From Flavobacterium pisciphilum (GTDB lineage: Bacteria > Bacteroidota > Bacteroidia > Flavobacteriales > Flavobacteriaceae), in contig NZ_JAJJMO010000001.1 of the NCBI RefSeq assembly GCF_020905345.1, positions 5,146,001 to 5,210,000 on the forward strand: a stretch of 64,000 nt of DNA, written 5' to 3'. Below the pieces are notes generated by a model. The model was not told the DNA's origin, searched no databases, and saw only the letters and a list, made by a program, of their open reading frames with translations. Positions within the stretch are counted from its first letter, which is position 1; the number at the start of each line of letters is the position of its first letter. This document shows positions 24,984 through 33,854 of the stretch, piece after piece. Both the position numbers and the translations under genes were made by a program.

Positions 24984-25038
24984 TTAAGCACCATGAGTTG
25001 TTAAAATAAGTATACATCAAAATTAAATATATAAAAAA

Positions 25039-26925
25039 ATGGGTAAAATAATCGGAATTGATTTAGGGACTACGAACTCTTGTGTTTCTGTAATGGAAGG
25101 TAACGAAGCAGTTGTTATTCCTAATGCAGAAGGAAAAAGAACTACACCATCTATCATCGCTTTTGTTGAAGGTGGAGAAATTAAAGTAGGAGATCCTGCA
25201 AAAAGACAAGCGGTAACGAATCCTACAAAAACGATTGCTTCTATTAAACGTTTTATGGGACACACTTTTGCTGAAACTACAAATGAAGCAAAAAGAGTAT
25301 CATACAAAGTAGTAAAAGGTGACAACAATACTCCACGTGTGGATATTGATGGTCGTTTATATACTGCTCAAGAATTGTCTGCAATGACTCTTCAAAAAAT
25401 GAAAAAAACTGCTGAAGACTATTTAGGTCAAACAGTAACTGAAGCAGTTATTACTGTTCCTGCTTACTTTAATGATGCACAACGTCAAGCTACAAAAGAA
25501 GCTGGTGAAATTGCAGGTCTTAAAGTTATGCGTATCATCAATGAGCCAACTGCAGCTGCACTTGCTTATGGATTAGATAAAAAAGGAACTGATCAAAAAA
25601 TTGCTGTTTACGATTTAGGTGGAGGTACATTTGATATTTCTGTTCTTGAATTAGGAGACGGAGTTTTCGAAGTATTGTCTACAAACGGTGATACTCACTT
25701 AGGTGGAGATGACTTTGACCACGAAATTATTGACTGGTTAGCTGACGAATTCAAAGCTGAAGAAGGTATCGACTTACGTCTTGACCCAATGTCATTACAA
25801 CGTTTGAAAGAAGCTGCTGAGAAAGCTAAGATTGAATTGTCTTCTGCTTCAGAAACTGAAATCAACTTACCATACGTTACAGCTACGGCTTCTGGACCAA
25901 AACACTTAGTGAAAAAATTGTCTAGAGCTCAATTCGAAAAATTAACTGATTCTTTAGTAAAACGTTCTATGGAGCCTGTTGCTAAAGCATTAAAAGATGC
26001 TGGTTTAACTACATCTGATATTGACGAAGTTATTCTTGTTGGAGGTTCTACTCGTATGCCAAGAATTGCTGAAGAAGTTGAAAAATTCTTCGGTAAAAAA
26101 GCATCTAAAGGAGTTAACCCTGATGAGGTTGTTGCAATTGGAGCAGCTATTCAAGGTGGTGTATTATCTGGAGATGTAAAAGATGTATTGTTACTTGACG
26201 TTACACCTTTATCTTTAGGTATCGAAACTATGGGTGGTGTATTGACTAAATTAATTGAGTCTAATACTACAATTCCAACTAAAAAATCACAAGTTTTCTC
26301 AACTGCTGCTGATTCTCAACCATCTGTTGAAATTCACGTATTGCAAGGTGAAAGAGCTATGGCTGCTGATAACAAAACTATCGGTCGTTTCCATTTAGAT
26401 GGTATTCCACCAGCACCAAGAGGAGTTCCTCAAATCGAGGTTACTTTTGATATTGATGCAAATGGTATCATCAAAGTTTCTGCAACTGATAAAGGAACAG
26501 GAAAATCTCATGATATCCGTATCGAAGCTTCTTCTGGATTAACAGCTGAAGAAATCGAAAAAATGAAAAAAGATGCAGAAGCTAATGCTGATGCTGATAA
26601 AATAGCAAAAGAAAGAGCTGAGAAATTAAACGAAGCTGACAGCATGATTTTCCAAACTGAAACTCAATTGAAAGAGTTAGGAAGCAAATTAGCTGACGAT
26701 CATAAAGTTGCTGTTGAGTACGCTTTAACTGAATTGAGAATGGCTCACCAATCTCAAGACATTCCAGCTATTCAAACTGCTCTTGACAACATTAATGCAG
26801 CTTGGAAAACAGCTACAGAAGCAATGTATGCTCAAGGAGAACAAGGTCAACAAGCAGCTCAACCACAAGGTGGAGAGCCTCAAGGAGACAATGTTGAAGA
26901 CGTTGAATTCGAAGAAGTAAAATAA
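25039..26925 (+). CDS. dnaK: Molecular chaperone DnaK (Hsp70)
   Basis: 628 residues, normal length. The ATPase domain (1-380) has [17 protein letters not shown] at the start, [25 protein letters not shown] and [10 protein letters not shown]. The linker [18 protein letters not shown] joins it to the substrate-binding domain ([34 protein letters not shown]). The lid ends in a Gln/Gly-rich tail and EEVK in place of the EEVD-type end. It folds and protects proteins with DnaJ and GrpE, neither of which is next to it. Confidence 0.98.
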   Translation: MGKIIGIDLGTTNSCVSVMEGNEAVVIPNAEGKRTTPSIIAFVEGGEIKVGDPAKRQAVTNPTKTIASIKRFMGHTFAETTNEAKRVSYKVVKGDNNTPRVDIDGRLYTAQELSAMTLQKMKKTAEDYLGQTVTEAVITVPAYFNDAQRQATKEAGEIAGLKVMRIINEPTAAALAYGLDKKGTDQKIAVYDLGGGTFDISVLELGDGVFEVLSTNGDTHLGGDDFDHEIIDWLADEFKAEEGIDLRLDPMSLQRLKEAAEKAKIELSSASETEINLPYVTATASGPKHLVKKLSRAQFEKLTDSLVKRSMEPVAKALKDAGLTTSDIDEVILVGGSTRMPRIAEEVEKFFGKKASKGVNPDEVVAIGAAIQGGVLSGDVKDVLLLDVTPLSLGIETMGGVLTKLIESNTTIPTKKSQVFSTAADSQPSVEIHVLQGERAMAADNKTIGRFHLDGIPPAPRGVPQIEVTFDIDANGIIKVSATDKGTGKSHDIRIEASSGLTAEEIEKMKKDAEANADADKIAKERAEKLNEADSMIFQTETQLKELGSKLADDHKVAVEYALTELRMAHQSQDIPAIQTALDNINAAWKTATEAMYAQGEQGQQAAQPQGGEPQGDNVEDVEFEEVK

Positions 26926-26944
26926 TTCTTCTTTAACAATAATG

Positions 26945-26976
26945 AAAACCGAGTCAGAAATGACTCGGTTTTTTTT
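26945..26976 (+). terminator. dnaK terminator 1
   Basis: AACCGAGTCA / TGACTCGGTT stem with GAAA loop and eight Ts. Confidence 0.9.
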
Positions 26977-27001
26977 GCTTATTTCTAATGTTAATTGATA
27001 C

Positions 27002-27036
27002 AACCCAACTGGTTTTTAAACCTAGTTGGGTTTTGT
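27002..27036 (+). terminator. dnaK terminator 2
   Basis: AACCCAACT...AGTTGGGTT stem with an inner GGTTT/AAACC extension and a following T run, 26 bp after the first terminator. The 265 bp between here and 27301 hold no gene that I can support. Confidence 0.8.
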
Positions 27037-27301
27037 TTTTTAGTTATAAGTTTAAAAAAATTAGTGATTTCTATTCTTTTTCTTGAGGTTTTCTTGCTTG
27101 ATGTGATTCTTTTATTTCTAATAATTAGAAATTTTACAAGATTTTTAATAAGTCTTACTCCTTTGTTTAGTAGGTGTTTATAAGAGATTTGTTTTTTTTG
27201 TTTCATTTATTTTCGAATATTAAAAACCAAATAGAAAGTTATAGCGTAAATGACATTATAAAACTTATAAATTAAATTATAACAATCTTAAAAACGTAAT
27301 C

Positions 27302-27856
27302 ATGAAAACTAAAAACATTTTAACAGCAGCAATTTTTGCATTAGTATTTGGAGCAACTTCTTTCGCTCAAAAATCAGTTATGGTTGGTGGAGCAGCAATG
27401 TACCCAAACAAAAATATTATTGAAAATGCAGTAAACTCAAAAGACCATACTACATTGGTAGCAGCAGTAAAAGCAGCTGGCTTAGTAGAAACTTTAGAAG
27501 GAAAAGGTCCATTTACTGTTTTTGCACCAACAAATGAGGCATTTAATAAATTGCCAAAAGGTACAGTTGAAACATTATTGAAACCTGAAAATATTAAAAC
27601 GTTGCAAAATATCTTAACCTACCATGTTGTGGCAGGAAAAATGAATGCATCGGATGTTGCTAAAGCAATAAAAATGGGTGGTGGTAAAGCTACACTTAAA
27701 ACAGTTAGCGGTGGAACTCTTACAGCTTGGATGAAAGGAAAAGATTTATACATAAGTGATGAGAGTGGAAACAAAGCAAAAGTTACAATTGCTGACGTAA
27801 ACCAGTCTAATGGTGTAATTCATGTAATTGATACTGTATTGCTGCCAAAAAAATAA
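27302..27856 (+). CDS. Fasciclin-domain secreted protein
   Basis: 184 residues. Signal peptide MKTKNILTAAIFALVFGATSFA, then a single FAS1 domain: NIIENAVNSKDHTTLVAAVKAAGLVETLEGKGPFTVFAPTNEAFNKLP, LQNILTYHVVAGK, and the H2-type end IADVNQSNGVIHVIDTVLLP. FAS1 domains mediate cell-surface adhesion and are widespread in Flavobacteriaceae. Single-gene unit with a strong terminator. Confidence 0.95.
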   Translation: MKTKNILTAAIFALVFGATSFAQKSVMVGGAAMYPNKNIIENAVNSKDHTTLVAAVKAAGLVETLEGKGPFTVFAPTNEAFNKLPKGTVETLLKPENIKTLQNILTYHVVAGKMNASDVAKAIKMGGGKATLKTVSGGTLTAWMKGKDLYISDESGNKAKVTIADVNQSNGVIHVIDTVLLPKK

Positions 27857-27881
27857 TTGCAACTCGATTGTCCCAATAATC

Positions 27882-27918
27882 ACAAAAAAGTCCTGTATGT
27901 TGTACAGGACTTTTTTGT
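27882..27918. terminator. Bidirectional terminator
   Basis: 16-bp perfect stem ACAAAAAAGTCCTGTA / TACAGGACTTTTTTGT with a 5-nt loop. It ends the fasciclin gene (plus) and the small gene at 27938 (minus). Confidence 0.9.
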
Positions 27919-27937
27919 GTTTTATAGGTAGTATATG

Positions 27938-28078
27938 TTATCCTAGAGCGCGTGCTGTAACAAAATAACGGTAGCCAATTATTGCCATTTGCCATTTCTT
28001 AGCCTTAGTTACATCAAGACCTTGCTTGGTAAAACTGGGTAAAATTAATTTATTTATCTGTGCTAGAATTTTGTACAT
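27938..28078 (-). CDS. Small conserved-looking basic protein (46 residues)
   Basis: An ORF of 46 codons begins MYKILAQINKLILPSF and ends YRYFVTARALG. It is basic and amphipathic, with TKQGLDVTKAKKWQMAIIGY in the middle. I recall very similar 45-47-residue proteins in Flavobacterium genomes, often auto-annotated as SsrA-binding protein although they are far shorter than SmpB (about 150 residues). It ends just before a strong terminator. The call rests on recall and on the clean frame; function unknown. Confidence 0.6.
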   Translation of the reverse strand: MYKILAQINKLILPSFTKQGLDVTKAKKWQMAIIGYRYFVTARALG

Positions 28079-28107
28079 AGGAGTAGGATTTTTTTCAAAG
28101 ATATAAA

Positions 28108-28137
28108 AAAAGACTTTGTGGCATCACAAAGTCTTTT
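28108..28137 (-). terminator. Terminator of the BlaI/M56 operon
   Basis: AAAAGACTTTGTG / CACAAAGTCTTTT stem with a GCAT loop. The A run at 28105-28110 gives a U run on the minus strand. Confidence 0.85.
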
Positions 28138-28256
28138 CATTGGGCTTTTAAATAAGTGATTAAATGCTATTTTAACAGTAGTTTATCTATTCTCTTTATC
28201 ATGTCTTCGGCATTAGTGTTTTTAGGAGAAAGAGCTAATGATTTTTTGATTTTAAT

Positions 28257-29924
28257 TTATTTTTCAAGCTTTAGTACTTGTTTGTTGTATTTTTCCATAT
28301 CACGATTGAATTTTTTCATTTCTTTGTCAAATTCCTTCATACCTAGATCAAATTTTTTCATTTCAATGTCGAATTTGGCCATTTCTTTTTCATAAATCGC
28401 TTCACGTTTAGCCATTACAGCTTCGACTTCTTTTTCATAACTAGACATATCTGGTTGAAAGCTTTCCATCTTTTTGCTAAATTCAGCCATTTCTTTGTTG
28501 AATTTTTTCATTGCTTTCTCATCATTTACATTCAGTGGATGCATTGGTGCTTTTGGCATTTTTGATAAATCAACATTTGCAACCGGCATTGGACCATTAG
28601 GGAAGTTTGGAACATTGGGTGGTGTTGGTGGCGTTGGCGGTACAGGACGCTCTTCATCAATATTGTAATCCTCTTGATCAATTTGATTTTCTGTCATATC
28701 AACTGGTTGATGTATTTTTTCATCAATCTGTAAATTGACAGTTTTGCTACCGTCACTATTTTTTGTTACAACAACACCAAAAGGTTTTATTGCTTCATTA
28801 CCATTAATTTGCATTATTTGTGATTTTCCATTTATCCTTTTTATGTCGACTTTTATTCCTATTAGTTCATGGTCAGAATTTCTTTTTACTTCTGAAAATG
28901 CAATTATTATCTCATGACTTTCTTTTAGTTTTTGAGTAATTTCATCTAGTTCTTTATCCGTTGTGTTCTTTTTAATATTGTAAATAAGAAAATTTTTCTG
29001 ATCTGATTTTACATTTTCAACTGCTGCTGTTTTTGATTCTTTTTCTTGTGCAATTACTTTTACTTGAAATAAGAATACAAATGCCCCTAATAATGGAAGT
29101 ATTAAAGCATACTTCCAGTAATTTTTCTTTTTTGATTGATTTTTGTTTAACATGACGATTCGTTTTTTGATTAATGATTGATAAAAATGATTGGTGATTG
29201 CAACACAATTTTCATGTGTTGTTATTTTTAAAAGTGTGTATTGATACGCCTTTTTATCGGCTATTTTTTTCAAGGCCTCAGCATCGGCAATGAATTCTAG
29301 ATTTTGCAGGATAGCTTTTTTGTATAGCCAAATAATTGGATTGAACCAGAATACAATACAAAACATCCTTGCAATCAATACATCGGTGGTGTGATTTTGT
29401 TCGCTGTGAATTTTCTCATGCTCAAGAATGTTTTCTAGTTCAGTAGGGTTGTACAGTGATGAGTTGTACACAATGTAACTGAAGAAAGAAAATGGAGCAA
29501 TGTTTTCTGAAATATCCACAAACTTAAAATCGGCTTGATTTTGAATGGTTTTTCCTTTAATAACTCTTTTTAAGCTATAAAAATCGAAAACAAATTTTAG
29601 TAATAACAAAGTGATGATTGAAACATATAATAGAACTAAACATAAATTTAAATGGGTGTCAAGCCAATTCTGTTCTACTGGAATTGTTTGAGTTGCATTT
29701 ATTGGTGCAGTAAAATTTACTGGAGTAGCGCTAGTGGTGGAGGCAACCCAAATGATCTTAGTATAGACAACAAAAGGCAATACAATCGAAGTGATTAGTC
29801 CCGATAATAAAAACCATCTATTACTAGTAAAAAATGTTTCTTTTCGCAATAAAATGTGATACGCCAAATAAAATAGGGTGATTAATCCGCTAGTTTTAAT
29901 AATATAAATGAAAATTGCCTCCAT
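28257..29924 (-). CDS. BlaR1-type M56 metallopeptidase (copy 2), probably C-terminally truncated
   Basis: 555 residues. Membrane helices at about 8-26, 38-56, 92-112 and 268-290 surround a cytoplasmic zinc-peptidase domain with HEKIH at 169-173. The periplasmic part ends in a Pro-rich linker (PVPPTPPTPPNVP) and a charged coiled coil of MKKF/MEKF repeats (about 490-553). BlaR1/MecR1-type sensors cleave or release the cognate BlaI repressor. After the stop at 28257-28259 the same frame continues for 29 sensible codons to a second stop at 28167, so this end may be a recent nonsense change. Confidence 0.9.
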   Translation of the reverse strand: MEAIFIYIIKTSGLITLFYLAYHILLRKETFFTSNRWFLLSGLITSIVLPFVVYTKIIWVASTTSATPVNFTAPINATQTIPVEQNWLDTHLNLCLVLLYVSIITLLLLKFVFDFYSLKRVIKGKTIQNQADFKFVDISENIAPFSFFSYIVYNSSLYNPTELENILEHEKIHSEQNHTTDVLIARMFCIVFWFNPIIWLYKKAILQNLEFIADAEALKKIADKKAYQYTLLKITTHENCVAITNHFYQSLIKKRIVMLNKNQSKKKNYWKYALILPLLGAFVFLFQVKVIAQEKESKTAAVENVKSDQKNFLIYNIKKNTTDKELDEITQKLKESHEIIIAFSEVKRNSDHELIGIKVDIKRINGKSQIMQINGNEAIKPFGVVVTKNSDGSKTVNLQIDEKIHQPVDMTENQIDQEDYNIDEERPVPPTPPTPPNVPNFPNGPMPVANVDLSKMPKAPMHPLNVNDEKAMKKFNKEMAEFSKKMESFQPDMSSYEKEVEAVMAKREAIYEKEMAKFDIEMKKFDLGMKEFDKEMKKFNRDMEKYNKQVLKLEK

Positions 29925-29928
29925 GAAA

Positions 29929-30291
29929 TTATTGTTTTTTGTTTTCGATCATTTCCAGTATTTCACGTAGTTCGTTGGCTGAAATTTTTTCTTCTTTAGC
30001 AAAAAAGGAAACCATATTCTTATACGAACTATTAAAATAATTGTCAATTGCTGTATTCATAAAACGCTTGCTATACTCTTTTAAGGTTACAACAGGATAG
30101 TATTGATGTGTATTTCCAAAAGGAGTATGTGCCACAAAACCTTTGTCTTCCAAGTTTCTCACAATGGTCGATAGTGTGTTGTAATGCGGTTGATCCTCGG
30201 TGATTTCGGCTTGGATTTCCTTTACAAAAGCTTTGTTTAGCTTCCATAAAATATGCATTATCTCTTCTTCTTTATTGGTTAACTTTTGCAT
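29929..30291 (-). CDS. BlaI/MecI/CopY-family transcriptional regulator (copy 2)
   Basis: 120 residues, the family's full length. The winged helix begins LTNKEEEIMHILWKLNKAFVKEIQAEI and includes PHYNTLSTIVRNLEDKGFVAHTPFGNTHQYYPV. The C-terminal helices (FMNTAIDNYFNSSYKNMVSFF) make the dimer interface. It sits 4 bp ahead of its M56 partner and 35 bp after the first M56 gene. No separate operator is present in that 35-bp gap, so it is transcribed from the promoter at 32378-32408. Confidence 0.93.
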   Translation of the reverse strand: MQKLTNKEEEIMHILWKLNKAFVKEIQAEITEDQPHYNTLSTIVRNLEDKGFVAHTPFGNTHQYYPVVTLKEYSKRFMNTAIDNYFNSSYKNMVSFFAKEEKISANELREILEMIENKKQ

Positions 30292-30326
30292 GATTTAAGT
30301 TTTTATTTTATAAGCAATTGAAGAAA

Positions 30327-31994
30327 TTATTTTTTGGTTTCAATTTCAATTACACCATTTTGACCTTGACTACCATATTTAGCTATTGCGTCTGCACCCT
30401 TGTAGACACTCATTGATTTGATATTCTGTGCATCAAGATCGTCAAGGGAAATTTGGTCTGATTGTATTACTCCATCTACAATTATTAATTGTTCTGCATT
30501 TTTAGAGGCACCATCTTTTGGAGAAGTTACTTTGAAATTGGCTCCAGTTTTAGTATCTGTTATTTTGATTGTAGATCCTGTTTTGGTATCTGTATTCACC
30601 TGCGTAGTTATACTATTAGTTACAACAATATCTTTATCCCCTTTAGATTGAATGCTGATACTAACGGTTTTATTAGTATTGTTATTTGTAGTAGTAAAGC
30701 TTTTATTATCTTTTGATTCAGCTTTTGAATTCTCAGTAAATGATTCATTTTTTAAATCTTCCACCAGTTTAGCCTTATTAATATTATCGTCGGTGGTGAA
30801 AAGAATCTTTTTGGTGTTATCATCATAAGTTATTACAAGAATCCCACAGTTTTTGATAGCTTTATTTTCATTGATTAGAAACGTTTTTTCTAATTCAGTA
30901 CCTTTTTTTAATTCTACTTTAATAGCAGTTAGTTGGTTTTGTGAGTCGCGATTTACATCAGAGAAAACTGCATCAATATTGTGTTTTTGCTTAATGGTTT
31001 CTGCTAGTACTTTTAGCTCCTGATCTGTTGTGTTTTTTTTGATTTTGTATACATCCATTGACGTAACTTTTTCTTTAGCAGCTTCTTTTGAAATTTCTTT
31101 TACTGGTTCTGTTTTTGATTCCTTTTCTTTTGCAATTACTTCTATTTGAAATAAAAGTACAAAAGCCACTAATGCTGGAATTACAACATAAAACTTCCAA
31201 GAATTTCTCTTTTTTGATTGATTTTTGTTTAACATAATGATTCGTTTTTTGATTAATGATTGATAAAAATGATTGGTGATTGCAACACAATTTTCATGTG
31301 TTGTTATTTTTAAAAGGGTGTATTGATATGCTTTTTTGTCTGATATTTTTTGAGCAGCTTCACTGTCTGCTATAAATTCAAGATTTTGTAGAATGGCTTT
31401 TTTGTATAGCCAAATAATTGGGTTGAACCAAAATAGTATGCAAAAGACTCTCGATATTAAAACGTCTACAGTATGATTTTGCTCACTATGTACTTTTTCA
31501 TGTTCAATGATACTTTCTAGTTCCAAAGGGCTATACAGTGATGAGTTGTATACAATATAGTCAAAGTAAGAGAAAGGAGCAATGCTTTCTTTTGTATCTA
31601 TAAATTTAAAGTCAGCTTGTTGTTGTGTTTTCTTGCCTTTTATTACTGAATTTAAACTATAGAAATCAATAGCAAATTTTATCAATAGAATTAGAAACCC
31701 TGTACTATAAATAGCTATTAGTGTAAGATTCCAATCAATTTGAAAAGGTATATCTGTATTGACCTGAGGAGTGAAAATTTGATAATTATCGTTATTTGAA
31801 GCCGAAGCAGGGGCAACCCAAACTGTTTTGGTGTAAATTATAAAGGGTAATACAATGGAAGTAATTAATCCAGATAGCAAAAACCATCTATTGCCATTAA
31901 AAAAAGTTTCTTTCCGCAATAAAATGTAATATGCCAAATAGAATAGGGTGATTAATCCACTAGTTTTAAGAATATAGATAAAAATTGCTTCCAT
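30327..31994 (-). CDS. BlaR1-type M56 metallopeptidase (copy 1) with TonB-plug-like tail
   Basis: 555 residues. The first 290 are closely similar to copy 2, with HEKVH at 165-169 and the fourth helix near 270-290. The periplasmic part differs: it ends QLIIVDGVIQSDQISLDDLDAQNIKSMSVYKGADAIAKYGSQGQNGVIEIETKK, shaped like a TonB-receptor plug domain (VDGV...I.SM.VYKG..A...YG..GQNGVI). Such tails are common on Bacteroidota M56 sensors. Signal and target genes are unknown. Translated 6 bp after its BlaI partner. Confidence 0.92.
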   Translation of the reverse strand: MEAIFIYILKTSGLITLFYLAYYILLRKETFFNGNRWFLLSGLITSIVLPFIIYTKTVWVAPASASNNDNYQIFTPQVNTDIPFQIDWNLTLIAIYSTGFLILLIKFAIDFYSLNSVIKGKKTQQQADFKFIDTKESIAPFSYFDYIVYNSSLYSPLELESIIEHEKVHSEQNHTVDVLISRVFCILFWFNPIIWLYKKAILQNLEFIADSEAAQKISDKKAYQYTLLKITTHENCVAITNHFYQSLIKKRIIMLNKNQSKKRNSWKFYVVIPALVAFVLLFQIEVIAKEKESKTEPVKEISKEAAKEKVTSMDVYKIKKNTTDQELKVLAETIKQKHNIDAVFSDVNRDSQNQLTAIKVELKKGTELEKTFLINENKAIKNCGILVITYDDNTKKILFTTDDNINKAKLVEDLKNESFTENSKAESKDNKSFTTTNNNTNKTVSISIQSKGDKDIVVTNSITTQVNTDTKTGSTIKITDTKTGANFKVTSPKDGASKNAEQLIIVDGVIQSDQISLDDLDAQNIKSMSVYKGADAIAKYGSQGQNGVIEIETKK

Positions 31995-32000
31995 AATTTA

Positions 32001-32360
32001 TTATTTTTTGTTTTCGATCATATCTAATATTTCGCGTAATTCGTCTGCAGAAATTTTTTCTTCTTTAGCAAAAAAGGAGACCATATTTTTATACGAACTA
32101 TTAAAATAATTGTCAATTGCTGTATTCATAAAACGCTTGCTATACTCTTTTAAAGTTACAACAGGGTAGTATTGATGTGTGTTTCCAAAAGGAGTATGTG
32201 CTACAAAACCTTTTTCTTCTAAGTTTCTCACAATGGTAGATAGCGTGTTGTAATGCGGTTGATCCTCAGTGATTTCAGCTTGGATTTCTTTTACGAAAGC
32301 TTTGTTTAGCTTCCATAAAATGTGCATTATCTCTTCTTCTTTATTGGTTAACTTTTGCAT
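32001..32360 (-). CDS. BlaI/MecI/CopY-family transcriptional regulator (copy 1)
   Basis: 119 residues from the ATG at 32360. The frame extends to 32408 but that part overlaps the promoter and operators, so it is rejected. It is nearly identical to copy 2 at 29929 (LTNKEEEIMHILWKLNKAF, PHYNTLSTIVRNLEEKGF) except near the C-terminus (SADELREILDMI). As the first gene it should repress the four-gene operon by binding the operators at 32387-32442. Confidence 0.94.
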   Translation of the reverse strand: MQKLTNKEEEIMHILWKLNKAFVKEIQAEITEDQPHYNTLSTIVRNLEEKGFVAHTPFGNTHQYYPVVTLKEYSKRFMNTAIDNYFNSSYKNMVSFFAKEEKISADELREILDMIENKK

Positions 32361-32377
32361 GTTTTCTAATTTTAAAT

Positions 32378-32408
32378 CAAACTTACAACTAATTTTATAG
32401 TTACACAA
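32378..32408 (-). promoter_or_regulatory. Promoter of the BlaI/M56 operon
   Basis: On the minus strand, TTG (32408-32406) and TAAGTTTG (32385-32378) with 20 bp between form a -33/-7 pair. The first operator lies inside this spacer, so binding would block RNA polymerase. Confidence 0.6.
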
Positions 32409-32442
32409 CTAAAAAAGCAGTTATTCAACTATTTTTTTAGTT
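32387..32442. promoter_or_regulatory. Three operator dyads AACTA-N6-TAGTT at 20-bp period
   Basis: Dyads at 32387-32402 and 32427-32442 are perfect (AACTA...TAGTT) and the middle one at 32407-32422 has one mismatch (CAGTT). Each is 16 bp with 4-bp gaps, so the copies lie on the same face of the helix. BlaI/MecI operators have an ACTA...TAGT-type core, which fits. Confidence 0.75.
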
Positions 32443-32538
32443 AATGTATGGTTTAAAGAAGTATAGTTAGAAACGTATTTCTAGTTTAAAATATTGTTTT
32501 ACAGGGTGTTAATTTGTTTTAGGAGCGATTCTAGGCTA

Positions 32539-33759
32539 TTATAAAATGCTGTTTTCTTTTTGCAATTCTTTTCGAATCCAAAAACAAAAAGCTGTAGCGG
32601 TTAGTCCAATAGATCCCATTATGAACCAATTGGTTTGATATCCTAATTGAGTAATGAATTCAAAACCTACTTTAGAACTGACAATATGCGCCAAACTAAA
32701 GCTCATAGTGTATAAGGCCATATAGCGCCCTTCTTGGCCACGTGGTGCTCTGCTTAAGGCGAAAGCATTTGAGAATGGAAAAGTCAATATCTCGCCTAGA
32801 GAAACTACAATCATTGCAAATACAAGGATTCCAGCCCAAACATTAATTAGCAGCAAATAGAAACTCAAGCCCATCAATAGTGAGCCGTAAATAATTATTT
32901 TTATCTTTTGAAATGCTTTACGCTCCAAATAACTCACAATTGGCATCTCTAATGAAAATATTAAGAGACCATTCAAAGTCATTAAGAGTCCAGTTTGTAA
33001 TTCGGTTAGACCAAATTGCTCATTGTGATATAATGGTAAAGTTGTGAAAAGCTGAAAGAAAATCATGGCAGTTGCAAAGCTCACAAATAAAAACATCCAA
33101 AATATCTTGTCTTTAAACACTGATTTTGGTTCGCATATTATGTCATGGCTACTATCATGAACTGGTTTTTTCTTTTCTTTTACTAATAAGGCAAAAATTG
33201 AGATTGAAACAATACATGAAGCTCCATCAACCCAAAATAATCCTTGATAGCCAATTCCCATAATAATTAGACCTCCTAATGCAGGACCGGCTGCAAAACC
33301 TAGATTTACTGCAAGTCGTACTAATGTTAAGGCTCGGGTTCTATTTTCGGGTTTGGCATAAGCACCAAGAGAAACAAACATTGCAGGACGAAACATATCG
33401 GCTACAGCCATAATACAAAACATACCGACGCATAATGTCCAGAAAGATGTTAGGTATTGTAAAAAGAAAAGGGAAACACCACTAGTAAAGAGACTAAAGA
33501 CCATTATTTTGTAAAAGCCTATTTTGTCTGATAGTTTACCACCAAGCCAAGAACCAAGCATAGAGCCTAATCCAAAAGAAACCATAATCCACCCAACTTG
33601 GTTGTACGTAAACTGAAGATCTTCTTTTAAGTACTTAGATAAAAAAGGAAGTACCATTGTTCCGGCACGATTAATAAACGTAACAAGTGTTAGTATCCAA
33701 ATCTCTCTAGAAAATCCTCTGAAATTGTTAATGTAACGTTGAAAGGCAGTTATAAACAT
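32539..33759 (-). CDS. MFS transporter
   Basis: 406 residues with 12 predicted membrane helices. The N-terminal half has the loop 2-3 signature GSWLGGKLSDKIGFYKIMVFS and RTRALTLVRLAVNLGFAAGPALGG. The protein begins FITAFQRYINNFRGFSREIWIL, as in MdtH/YjiJ-type drug efflux MFS members of Bacteroidota. The substrate cannot be assigned. A minus-strand -7-like box TAACTTTG lies at 33786-33779, 20 bp upstream of the ATG. Confidence 0.9.
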   Translation of the reverse strand: MFITAFQRYINNFRGFSREIWILTLVTFINRAGTMVLPFLSKYLKEDLQFTYNQVGWIMVSFGLGSMLGSWLGGKLSDKIGFYKIMVFSLFTSGVSLFFLQYLTSFWTLCVGMFCIMAVADMFRPAMFVSLGAYAKPENRTRALTLVRLAVNLGFAAGPALGGLIIMGIGYQGLFWVDGASCIVSISIFALLVKEKKKPVHDSSHDIICEPKSVFKDKIFWMFLFVSFATAMIFFQLFTTLPLYHNEQFGLTELQTGLLMTLNGLLIFSLEMPIVSYLERKAFQKIKIIIYGSLLMGLSFYLLLINVWAGILVFAMIVVSLGEILTFPFSNAFALSRAPRGQEGRYMALYTMSFSLAHIVSSKVGFEFITQLGYQTNWFIMGSIGLTATAFCFWIRKELQKENSIL

Positions 33760-33812
33760 TATAAATGGGTTATATGTGCAAAGTTATAAAACTTTGTAAC
33801 TTTCAGTCTTTG

Positions 33813-33840
33813 TTGCTTTGTTACTTTTAAACTATTTTTG
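33813..33840 (+). promoter_or_regulatory. Promoter of the DUF1684/TatD/TcdA genes
   Basis: TTG (33813-33815) and TATTTTTG (33833-33840) are spaced 17 bp apart, a good -33/-7 pair, 14 bp before the ATG at 33855. Confidence 0.6.
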
Positions 33841-33854
33841 CTAAAATTTATAAG

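Noticed and set aside
26995..27206. Overlapping frames on both strands after dnaK
   Set aside because: They are low-complexity, cover a terminator and have no recognisable motif.
32361..32408. Extended N-terminus of BlaI copy 1
   Set aside because: The extension overlaps the promoter and operator dyads and is absent from copy 2.
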